From NCBI GenBank assembly GCA_947496215.1, contig CANMCF010000002.1:372001-436000 (forward strand): a stretch of DNA of 64,000 nucleotides, read 5' to 3'. Below, one piece after another: positions 27,720 through 34,827 of the stretch. A program made the translations under genes and the position numbers. The notes under the pieces were generated by a model. The model made no database searches, was not told the DNA's origin, and saw only the letters and a program-made list of their open reading frames with translations. This stretch comes from an uncultured Bizionia sp. (GTDB lineage: Bacteria; Bacteroidota; Bacteroidia; Flavobacteriales; Flavobacteriaceae). Position 1 is the first letter of the stretch. Every line of letters starts with the position of its first letter.

Positions 27720-28838
27720 ATGAATAAATTTCTTTTGGTGCTTCTTGCATCGTTATCTTTTCTTTCCCATGGGCAAGAATTTAAAATTGATACTTCTAAA
27801 GTAGATCAATTATTACGCGCTAGCCATAGTAAAAATAGATTTAATGGCATGGCATTGATTGCCTATAAAAATAGAGTGGTCTTTCAACAAGCTTACGGTT
27901 ATTCAAATATTGAGAACCAATCGACTTTTACGGATTCCACCAAGTTTCAAATAGCATCCTTGTCGAAACAATTCACTTCATTTGGGATATTGATTTTGGA
28001 ACAGGAAAACAAACTTAGGATTGATGAGGTTGTTGCTGTCTACCTTCCAGATTTTCCTTATGCCAACATTAAGATAAGACACCTAATGTCTCATACGTCT
28101 GGATTACCCAATTTCGTTAATACGATGTGGAAGGATCTTGATACGACGATCGTTAATGGAAATAAAGAAATGATCAATATGTTGAAATCTGGTAAATACC
28201 CACTCCAATGGGAACCAGGGGATAAATTTGAATATAGTGACATAGGGTACTGTGTTTTAGCCACTTTAATTGAAAAGGTTAGCGGGATTAATTTTAAGGA
28301 TTTCATGGCCAAAAAACTATTTGAACCTGCCAACATGAAAAATACCTCTGCCGAATTTGTTACCGACCATAGGCTTATAAAGGCTTCAAATTTAAGTATG
28401 GGGTATGTTTATGATTCAACCTCCAATAAGATGGAGATTGCCTATAATGTGCCCACCAATAACTTTGTGTCTTGGTTGGGTGGTTTTTATGGAGACGGAT
28501 CTGTCGTTAGTACAATTGGAGACCTTCTTAAATGGGATAAAGCCTTGTACGAAGGTAAGGTAATTAAGCCCGAAAATATAGAAAAGGCCATGTCGGTAAC
28601 AGTACTCAACAATGGATCCAATGCAGAGGCTTGGGGAGCATCCTATGGATTAGGCTGGCTTTTGTATGACTCATCGAATTTTGGGAAGGTCCAAACGCAT
28701 TCGGGAGGACAACCCGGATATAGTAGCAGGTTAACCAGATGTCCAGATAAACAATTGACCATTATTCTTCTTTCAAACATGTCGATACCAGAGTTTTGGA
28801 AACTGAATTTGCTTAACGAACTAGAACGACAACAATAA
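27720..28838 (+). CDS. exported serine hydrolase, class C beta-lactamase / PBP fold
   Basis: 372 residues, family PF00144 (esterase EstB, D-aminopeptidase, AmpC relatives). Signal peptide 1-19 (ends FLSHGQ), so periplasmic. The three active-site motifs are in order: S80-L-S-K83 (nucleophile Ser and Lys), Y173-S-D175 (in place of Tyr-x-Asn), and H328-S-G-G (in place of KTG). Length is normal for a single-domain member. The H-x-G third motif and the Y-S-D box are common in peptidase/esterase members, so resistance to beta-lactams should not be assumed. Flanked on both sides by composite palindromic repeats, so it appears to be an isolated monocistronic gene. Confidence 0.85.
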   Translation: MNKFLLVLLASLSFLSHGQEFKIDTSKVDQLLRASHSKNRFNGMALIAYKNRVVFQQAYGYSNIENQSTFTDSTKFQIASLSKQFTSFGILILEQENKLRIDEVVAVYLPDFPYANIKIRHLMSHTSGLPNFVNTMWKDLDTTIVNGNKEMINMLKSGKYPLQWEPGDKFEYSDIGYCVLATLIEKVSGINFKDFMAKKLFEPANMKNTSAEFVTDHRLIKASNLSMGYVYDSTSNKMEIAYNVPTNNFVSWLGGFYGDGSVVSTIGDLLKWDKALYEGKVIKPENIEKAMSVTVLNNGSNAEAWGASYGLGWLLYDSSNFGKVQTHSGGQPGYSSRLTRCPDKQLTIILLSNMSIPEFWKLNLLNELERQQ

Positions 28839-28860
28839 ACTATTGACATAATTATTACTT

Positions 28861-28958
28861 CCCTGCTAGCTCTCGTCTGTGACGAGTGCCATAAAGAGTA
28901 AGTATTAAAAACAAGATAAAAGAAAGATTCTACACTTCTGTAGGGGCTTAGCTTTTTT
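28861..28958 (+). repeat. composite palindromic intergenic repeat, copy 3, with terminator
   Basis: CTGCTAGCTCTCGT start; hairpin CTCGT (28872-28876), loop CTGTG, ACGAG (28882-28886); GAGTAAG; A-rich spacer; second hairpin AAGATTCTACA (28924-28934), loop CTTC, TGTAGGGGCTT (28939-28949), then AGCTTTTTT. Same architecture and orientation as 27488-27577. It probably terminates the serine hydrolase transcript. Confidence 0.7.
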
Positions 28959-29091
28959 ATGAAATAAATTTAAGTTTTTACAGTTTTGATAAGTGAATCT
29001 ATGAATCACAAATATGATTTTTAACTATATTTAGGGAGCCAACGAAATGAAGTCAAGTAATTAGTTTGCCTTTATTTAAATACCAATCAAA

Positions 29092-29646
29092 ATCGAAAAA
29101 AAGAAAGAAAGATACGTAGCCTTCTTAAGGGGCATAAATGTCGGTGGACACCATAAGGTGCCTATGGCCGACCTAAAGAAAGAACTGGCAAAATTGGGAA
29201 TGGAAAACATTGTGACCCTATTGAATTCCGGCAACGTCATCTTCGTTTCAGAGAACAAAGGGATTACGGAGCTAGAAGAACAAATGTCCAAGCATTTGGA
29301 AGATGTGTTTGGATTTTTCATTCCAACCATCATCAGGAAGTCCAGTATGATTTCAGATTTGTTGGAAGTGAATCCGTTCAAGGAAGTCGCACTTGCAAAA
29401 GACATTAGATTGTATGTGTCCTTTTTACGAAAGGACATCGAATCTAATCTGCAATTGCCTTGGGCAAGTGAAGATGGATCATTCAAAATTCTTGGAATGA
29501 AGGACAAGACCATATGGAGCGTTTTGGATCTCTCGGTGTCAAAAACACCTAAAGGAATGGGGTTTTTGGAGAATTACTATGGAAAGGACATCACCACAAG
29601 AAATTGGAACACGATCGTACGTATGGGAAAGAAACTTGATTCCTGA
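29092..29646 (+). CDS. DUF1697 protein with non-standard or lost start codon
   Basis: About 185 residues, DUF1697 (PF08002), cytoplasmic, function unknown. The family's conserved opening RYVAFLRGINVGGHHKVPMA is encoded from 29110, but the frame has no ATG, GTG or TTG before GTG 29158, which lies after that opening. Upstream, the frame runs back to a stop at 29077 and contains only ATA 29080, ATC 29086 and ATC 29092. ATC 29092 followed by GAAAAAAAG would give EKKKERYVAFLRG, a natural-looking N-terminus, so either ATC initiates or an ATG has been lost. The rest (LNSGNVIFVS, GFFIPTIIRK, NPFKEV, KTPKGMGFLENYYGKDITTRNWNT) is intact and full length. 11 nt before the oxidoreductase gene, so they are probably co-transcribed. 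Confidence 0.75.
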   Translation: MEKKKERYVAFLRGINVGGHHKVPMADLKKELAKLGMENIVTLLNSGNVIFVSENKGITELEEQMSKHLEDVFGFFIPTIIRKSSMISDLLEVNPFKEVALAKDIRLYVSFLRKDIESNLQLPWASEDGSFKILGMKDKTIWSVLDLSVSKTPKGMGFLENYYGKDITTRNWNTIVRMGKKLDS

Positions 29647-29657
29647 AGCAATGAATT

Positions 29658-30635
29658 ATGGACAATAGAATAAAATGGGGCATAATAGGTCTAGGAAAAA
29701 TAGCCAACAAGTTCGCTGAGGACTTGAAGCTTTCGGAAAATGCCATATTGTATGGCGTGGCTTCAAGAAATAGGGACAAGGCCAGGTCGTTTGGTGAAAG
29801 ACATGGTGCCATCATGCACTTTGATTCCTATCGAGGATTGGCGGAGCATCCGGAGATAGATGTCGTCTATGTTGCCACACCGCATAGCTTCCATTTCGAG
29901 AATACCATGATGTGTCTTGAAAACAACAAGGCGGTATTGTGCGAGAAGCCCATGGGGATGGATTCTGTCGAGGTAGGAAAGATGATTGAAGAAGCCAAAT
30001 CCAGAAAACTGTTTTTGATGGAAGGCTTGTGGACACGTTTCATACCTGCTACCGAAAAGTTGTTGGAACTTTTGGAAGAGAAGGCAATAGGCGATGTCAT
30101 TGCCGTTCGTGCCGATTTTGGTTTCAAAGGAGATTTAAACCTTGAAAGCAGGGTGTACGACAAGGCGCTGGGAGGAGGTTCGTTACTGGATATAGGTATA
30201 TACCCCATCTATCTGAGTTTATTGATTCTGGGAGTCCCTACGGACATGAAGGTCATGGCTAGAATGGCGGAGACCGATGTGGATAGCCATTGTACCATGT
30301 TGTTTGACTATGGAAATTCCGAAAAGGCAATTCTGGAATCCACCATCGAGGCAGATACGCCAACGGAAGCCTACATTTATGGAAGCAAGGGTAGGATAAG
30401 ACTTCATAGTAGATTTCACCATACAAGGGAAATCACGTTGACCCGGGATGAAGAGGAAAAGACATTCGACATCGGGTATGTGGGAAATGGTTACTTCCAT
30501 GAAATAGAGGAAGTGAATGGATGCCTTTTGGCAGGTGAGACGGAAAGTAGAAAGTTGCCTTTGGGCACAAGCTCAAACCTTATGACGTTGATCGATCGTG
30601 TAAAGGAGAAGATCGGGTTGCGTTATGATAATTGA
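29658..30635 (+). CDS. Gfo/Idh/MocA family oxidoreductase
   Basis: 325 residues, cytoplasmic NAD(P)-dependent dehydrogenase acting on a sugar or polyol-like substrate. The N-terminal Rossmann domain opens with WGIIGLGKIANKFAEDL (nucleotide-binding GxGxxA, ~6-14). YVATPHSFH and the family hallmark CEKPMG follow (~95-100). C-terminal GFO_IDH_MocA_C-like domain with GGGSLLDIGIYPIYL (~172-186). Overall closest by eye to the dimeric dihydrodiol dehydrogenase / scyllo-inositol dehydrogenase branch; the substrate cannot be told. It directly follows the DUF1697 gene. Confidence 0.88.
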   Translation: MDNRIKWGIIGLGKIANKFAEDLKLSENAILYGVASRNRDKARSFGERHGAIMHFDSYRGLAEHPEIDVVYVATPHSFHFENTMMCLENNKAVLCEKPMGMDSVEVGKMIEEAKSRKLFLMEGLWTRFIPATEKLLELLEEKAIGDVIAVRADFGFKGDLNLESRVYDKALGGGSLLDIGIYPIYLSLLILGVPTDMKVMARMAETDVDSHCTMLFDYGNSEKAILESTIEADTPTEAYIYGSKGRIRLHSRFHHTREITLTRDEEEKTFDIGYVGNGYFHEIEEVNGCLLAGETESRKLPLGTSSNLMTLIDRVKEKIGLRYDN

Positions 30636-30786
30636 AAAATGATTGACGTCTGTAAATAATCATAAAAGGAAAGCAATAGACTACTGGGCTTTGCCGATGT
30701 TTTCCCATTGGATAAACCTCTTTATTTTACTTTTCATACTTTAGCTATATATTAAGCGTTATTAACCTACAAGTCTGCTAATCTCT

Positions 30787-31647
30787 ATGACTACATTTTT
30801 ACCATTACTTCCTGACGAACCAATGTCCTTGACCACCAAAGTGTTCTTGGCTTTGTTTTTCGTAGGTATGGCAAGTGTGGTCATATATCAGTTTTTCAAG
30901 TTCTTCGAGCAAATCTATGGTACAAGGCATAGCAAGCCCTTTTATGTTTTTGGCCACTTGTTCAATAGGAAATTGGCACCAAGTCAATTGAAGATCTTGC
31001 AAAACGAGTTTACATTCTATAAGGCCTTGCCTAGGAAATACCAACGTTATTTCGAACACCGTGTGGCCAGTTTCATAAAAGACAAGGAGTTCACTGGTCG
31101 AGAAGAGGTGGAAATCACAGATCAGATGCTGGTACTTGTTTCTGCAACAGCCATAATGTTGACATTCGGGTTTAGAAAGTATTTGATAGAGACAATAGAT
31201 TCGGTCATAATATACCCAGGAAGTTATTATTCCAAAATCAACGATGCATACCACAATGGAGAATTCAACCCAAGGGCCAAAGCATTGGTGTTGTCTTGGG
31301 AGCATTTTATAAAAGGGTATGACATCTCGAATGACAACCTTAACTTGGGGATTCATGAAATGACTCATGCCATTCATTTAAATGGATTGAAGGAGAACGA
31401 CATAAGTGCATTCATCTTTAAAAACAAGTTTTTGGACTTGACGGAATATCTATCCAAAAATGAGGATTTGAGGAAGAAGCTCGTAGAAACCAAATATTTT
31501 AGGGAGTATGCCTTTACCAATCAGTTTGAGTTTCTCGCTGTGTTGGTGGAAACTTTCATAGAGACCCCAAAAGAATTCAAAATGCATTTTCCAGAAATCT
31601 ATGAACAAGTGAAACAAATGCTTAACTTTGATTTTGCAGGGTACTGA
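30787..31647 (+). CDS. membrane-anchored M90 (MtfA-like) zinc peptidase, copy 1
   Basis: 286 residues. One N-terminal membrane segment (~16-38), then a cytoplasmic or periplasmic domain of the MtfA/peptidase M90 family (PF06167). Zinc motif H190-E-M-T-H194 in LNLGIHEMTHAIH, and the downstream Glu-containing segment NQFEFLAVLVETFIETP that supplies the third ligand in MtfA. MtfA of E. coli binds the Mlc repressor and is an aminopeptidase; here the added anchor and the lineage make the target unknown. It is followed 68 nt later by a clear paralogue with the same layout, including an identical ending QMLNFDFAGY. Confidence 0.82.
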   Translation: MTTFLPLLPDEPMSLTTKVFLALFFVGMASVVIYQFFKFFEQIYGTRHSKPFYVFGHLFNRKLAPSQLKILQNEFTFYKALPRKYQRYFEHRVASFIKDKEFTGREEVEITDQMLVLVSATAIMLTFGFRKYLIETIDSVIIYPGSYYSKINDAYHNGEFNPRAKALVLSWEHFIKGYDISNDNLNLGIHEMTHAIHLNGLKENDISAFIFKNKFLDLTEYLSKNEDLRKKLVETKYFREYAFTNQFEFLAVLVETFIETPKEFKMHFPEIYEQVKQMLNFDFAGY

Positions 31648-31715
31648 TTAAAGACAGTCATTTGTTGTAACTAACCTAATTTTTTTAGACTTATTAGGTA
31701 AACCATTCGCTATTT

Positions 31716-32603
31716 ATGAACATCCACCTTTCCCTTATTTTTTTCATTTTGCAATCACAAGAAGAGGACCCTATGATCTCTGGACTGATTCTTTCTTTTG
31801 GTTACTTTCTTGCAGCATTGTTCTTGTTGTTCTTTGCCTTTAGATTCATAGAAGGCGTCTATGTGGACTTCTTTGCGAAAAAACCATTGTTTACCCATTT
31901 TTATTTACGGTTGAAGTCTTTGAATGAAAAAGAACGAGACGTGCTGAAAAGACAGTTTTCCTTTTACAACAAATTAAGCCGAAAGCATCAAAGATACTTT
32001 CAACATAGGGTTTGTAGATTCATAGATCGCGTAGAATTCATCGGCGGGGAAGACTTGGAAATAGATGAGGAGAAAAGGATATTGATTGCAGCTACGGCGA
32101 CAATGCTAACCTTTGGTTATAGAAATTACCATATCAATCGTCTGAATAAAGTCATAATCTATTCAGATGAATATTATTCGAACCTGAACAAGACATACCA
32201 TAAAGGCGAATTTAACCCAGGACATAGAGCCATTGTCTTTTCGTGGAAGGACTTCAAAGAAGGGTATGAGATAGAAGAAGACAACTTGAATCTAGGAATA
32301 CACGAGTTTGTTCATGCCATACACATAAGTTACTTGGGAACCAAGAGCAGGAATGATGTATCTGCACACATATTCATCAATGGATTGGAGAAGATAAAGA
32401 ATCTTCTAGAAACAAATGAGTCCTATGAAAGCAAAATGAAGACTGCGGGGTATTTTAGAGACTATGCCTTTACAAATCAATTTGAGTTAATTGCCGTTTT
32501 GGTCGAGAACTTCATAGAGACACCATCCGTTTTCAAGGTTGAGTTCCCGGAAGTCTACAATGAAATCAGGCAGATGCTCAATTTTGACTTTGCAGGATAC
32601 TAA
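31716..32603 (+). CDS. membrane-anchored M90 (MtfA-like) zinc peptidase, copy 2
   Basis: 295 residues and a tandem paralogue of the preceding gene. N-terminal hydrophobic segments (~3-12 and ~22-45); zinc motif H196-E-F-V-H200 in NLGIHEFVHAIH; NQFELIAVLVENFIETP; the same C-terminus QMLNFDFAGY. Shared blocks such as KYQRYFEHRV versus KHQRYFQHRV and VIIYSDEYYS versus VIIYPGSYYS show duplication followed by marked divergence. Its stop overlaps the stop of rpe on the other strand by two bases, so the two transcripts must converge tightly. Confidence 0.82.
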   Translation: MNIHLSLIFFILQSQEEDPMISGLILSFGYFLAALFLLFFAFRFIEGVYVDFFAKKPLFTHFYLRLKSLNEKERDVLKRQFSFYNKLSRKHQRYFQHRVCRFIDRVEFIGGEDLEIDEEKRILIAATATMLTFGYRNYHINRLNKVIIYSDEYYSNLNKTYHKGEFNPGHRAIVFSWKDFKEGYEIEEDNLNLGIHEFVHAIHISYLGTKSRNDVSAHIFINGLEKIKNLLETNESYESKMKTAGYFRDYAFTNQFELIAVLVENFIETPSVFKVEFPEVYNEIRQMLNFDFAGY

Positions 32604-33262
32604 CTGTTAGCCAAAGTCTTTAGGGCCTTGATGGTTTTCATTTGGTCGTCACTTTTGAATACGTAACTGCCAGCTACCAAGACGTCTGCACCTGCATCGA
32701 CTAGCAATTTTGCATTCTTGTTGGTGACACCACCATCAATCTCTATTTTGGTGGAAGCTCCTTTTCTTGTAATCAAGTCCTTGAGTAGCTTTACCTTGTT
32801 ATAGGTATTTTCAATGAAACTTTGCCCTCCAAAACCAGGATTCACACTCATGATGCAAACCAAGTCAATGTCGTTTATGGTATCCTCCAATACGTTTATG
32901 TTGGTGTGTGGGTTAAGCGCCACACCGGCTTGCATTCCTTCTGCTTTGATGGCTTGCAGTGTTCGGTGCAAATGTGTACAAGCTTCGTAATGTACGGTTA
33001 GTACGTTGCTCCCAAGTTCTGCAAAGGTTTTGATGTAACGATCTGGATCCACTATCATCAAATGCACATCGATCGTTTTTGTGGCGTGTTTTGAAATGGC
33101 TTTTAAAACCGGCATTCCAAAAGAGATGTTCGGTACGAAAACACCATCCATGATGTCTATGTGAAACCAATCGGCATCACTTGCATTGACCATTTCTATA
33201 TCACGTTGAAGGTTTGCGAAATCTGCTGCAAGTACCGAAGGAGCAATTAATTTTGAAGACAT
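32600..33262 (-). CDS. rpe: ribulose-phosphate 3-epimerase
   Basis: 220 residues, normal length. Interconverts ribulose 5-phosphate and xylulose 5-phosphate in the pentose phosphate pathway. TIM barrel with the family motifs HIDIMDGVFVPNISFG (metal-binding His/Asp), VDVHLMI, VNPGFGGQ and EIDGGV with phosphate-binding GADVLVAGSYVF at the end. Start ATG 33262. Located downstream of rpoD and the BLUF gene on the same strand. Convergent with the M90 peptidase gene, whose 3' end it overlaps. Confidence 0.97.
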   Translation of the reverse strand: MSSKLIAPSVLAADFANLQRDIEMVNASDADWFHIDIMDGVFVPNISFGMPVLKAISKHATKTIDVHLMIVDPDRYIKTFAELGSNVLTVHYEACTHLHRTLQAIKAEGMQAGVALNPHTNINVLEDTINDIDLVCIMSVNPGFGGQSFIENTYNKVKLLKDLITRKGASTKIEIDGGVTNKNAKLLVDAGADVLVAGSYVFKSDDQMKTIKALKTLANS

Positions 33263-33328
33263 TGTCGTAGTAATTGTTGAGTTGTTTGTTTCGACAAAAA
33301 TAAACGAATTATACGTTTTGTTGGGATT

Positions 33329-33730
33329 TTATTTAATAAAGTTTTCCAATAGGCGAATCAGTTTGTTCACCCTTTTCATATCGGCTTTTTTCAACCAATC
33401 CAAGTACGATCTCAATTGCTTTAACTTCCTCCTGTTGTTTATGATGGCAAAGCCGGTATCATAGTTTTCAAATAGACGATCACTCGAAGAAGTGTTTAAG
33501 ATTTGAATGATGTTGTGGTGCCTGTTGTCTTTCCTGATTTTTTTATACATCTTGTTCACATCTTGTTTTTCTCCTTCAAGCAACTGTAGTAGGTTGCCAT
33601 TTTTGAGAATGAGTATACCCGAGACATTCAAATGGATGTTATTCCTTTTCGTGATGTGGAATAGATGGTTTAAGTCGTTGTGTACAATACCATAGTTGGT
33701 ACTGCTTACGTAGCATATTGTTTGTAGCAT
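33329..33730 (-). CDS. stand-alone BLUF domain blue-light photoreceptor
   Basis: 133 residues, a single BLUF domain (PF04940) that binds FAD and senses blue light. Key residues are at the right spacing relative to AppA: Y7 (IC-Y-VSS), N31 (KRNN-IHLNVSGIL, 24 residues later) and Q49 (LL-Q-LLEGE, 42 residues after Y7). These form the Tyr-Gln hydrogen-bond switch. LYDGG-type strand is LILKNGNLLQ. The ~35 C-terminal residues are helical and basic (RRKLKQLRSYLDWLKKADMK). No output domain is fused, so a partner protein must carry the signal; none is obvious nearby. Sits between rpoD and rpe. Confidence 0.9.
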   Translation of the reverse strand: MLQTICYVSSTNYGIVHNDLNHLFHITKRNNIHLNVSGILILKNGNLLQLLEGEKQDVNKMYKKIRKDNRHHNIIQILNTSSSDRLFENYDTGFAIINNRRKLKQLRSYLDWLKKADMKRVNKLIRLLENFIK

Positions 33731-33771
33731 AACTTTATTTTTTTTGGGGAGCTACAAATGTTATAAAAAAT

Positions 33772-33798
33772 GAACCCACGGTAATCAGCCGTGGGTTC
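33772..33798 (-). terminator. strong hairpin terminator of rpoD
   Basis: Perfect 10-bp stem GAACCCACGG / CCGTGGGTTC with a 7-nt loop. On the minus strand it is followed by ATTTTTT. It lies 66 bp past the rpoD stop and 41 bp before the BLUF start, so the BLUF gene probably has its own promoter. Confidence 0.8.
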
Positions 33799-33863
33799 TT
33801 TCATCAATCAAAAAACGAACAGTTATGAATAACTGTTTGTTGCTGTTTTTAGGCAGTAAAGGA

Positions 33864-34727
33864 CTATCCTAAATAAGTTTTCAATATTTTGCTTCTAGAT
33901 GTATGTTTTAACCTACGAATTGCTTTTTCTTTAATTTGTCTTACACGTTCACGTGTTAAGTCGAAAGTTTCTCCAATTTCTTCCAAAGTCATTGGATGTT
34001 GGTTTCCTAAACCAAAGTATAGTCTGATGACATCGGCCTCACGAGGCGTTAAGGTCTCCAAGGCTCTTTCGATTTCAGTACGGAGAGACTCGTGTAATAG
34101 TTCTCTATCTGGATTTGGGGACTCACCACTGTTCAATACATCATACAAGTTGGAATCCTCACCTTCGACCAAAGGAGCATCCATACTTACGTGACGACCA
34201 GAATTCTTCATGGATTCTTTGACGTCGTTAATGGTCATATCTAATTCCTTTGCAATTTCTTCGGCACTTGGCGGACGTTCGTGCGCTTGCTCCAAAAAGG
34301 CAAAGGTCTTGTTTATCTTATTGATGGATCCAATCTTGTTGAGCGGTAGACGAACAATACGAGACTGTTCTGCCAAGGCTTGCAAGATGGATTGACGTAT
34401 CCACCATACTGCATATGAGATGAATTTAAAACCACGAGTTTCGTCAAAACGTTGTGCAGCTTTGATTAAACCCAAATTACCTTCATTGATCAAATCTGGT
34501 AAGGTCAACCCTTGGTTTTGGTATTGCTTGGCCACAGAAACGACAAAACGCAGATTGGCTTTGGTCAATTTCTCCAAAGCTATTTGATCTCCTGCTTTGA
34601 TACGTTGTGCCAATTCTACTTCTTCATCCGCGGTAATAAGGTCGACTTTTCCTATTTCTTGTAGATATTTATCTAAGGAAGCGGTCTCTCTATTAGTTAC
34701 CTGCTTGGTAATTTTAAGCTGTCTCAT
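33864..34727 (-). CDS. rpoD: RNA polymerase primary sigma factor SigA/RpoD, Bacteroidota short form
   Basis: 287 residues, the normal size for the Bacteroidota primary sigma, which lacks most of region 1.1. Region 1.2 ([20 protein letters not shown]), region 2 ([45 protein letters not shown] for -7 recognition and melting), region 3, and region 4 helix-turn-helix ([20 protein letters not shown]) that reads the -33 element are all present. It directs most transcription from the TTTG/TAnnTTTG promoters seen in this window. Followed by a strong terminator. Confidence 0.97.
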   Translation of the reverse strand: MRQLKITKQVTNRETASLDKYLQEIGKVDLITADEEVELAQRIKAGDQIALEKLTKANLRFVVSVAKQYQNQGLTLPDLINEGNLGLIKAAQRFDETRGFKFISYAVWWIRQSILQALAEQSRIVRLPLNKIGSINKINKTFAFLEQAHERPPSAEEIAKELDMTINDVKESMKNSGRHVSMDAPLVEGEDSNLYDVLNSGESPNPDRELLHESLRTEIERALETLTPREADVIRLYFGLGNQHPMTLEEIGETFDLTRERVRQIKEKAIRRLKHTSRSKILKTYLG

Positions 34728-34827
34728 CTAAAGTATTTGTGATTTTTTGTAGGTGAATAAATTGCTATCATATGGTTATACGTATAAAAAGGATGTTTTG
34801 TTACAAAAACTTTAAATTATTTTTAAA

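Noticed and set aside
27720-28838. Annotation as a beta-lactamase resistance gene
   Set aside because: Motifs SLSK, YSD and HSGG fit the broad PF00144 family; the H-x-G third motif is more common in peptidases and esterases.
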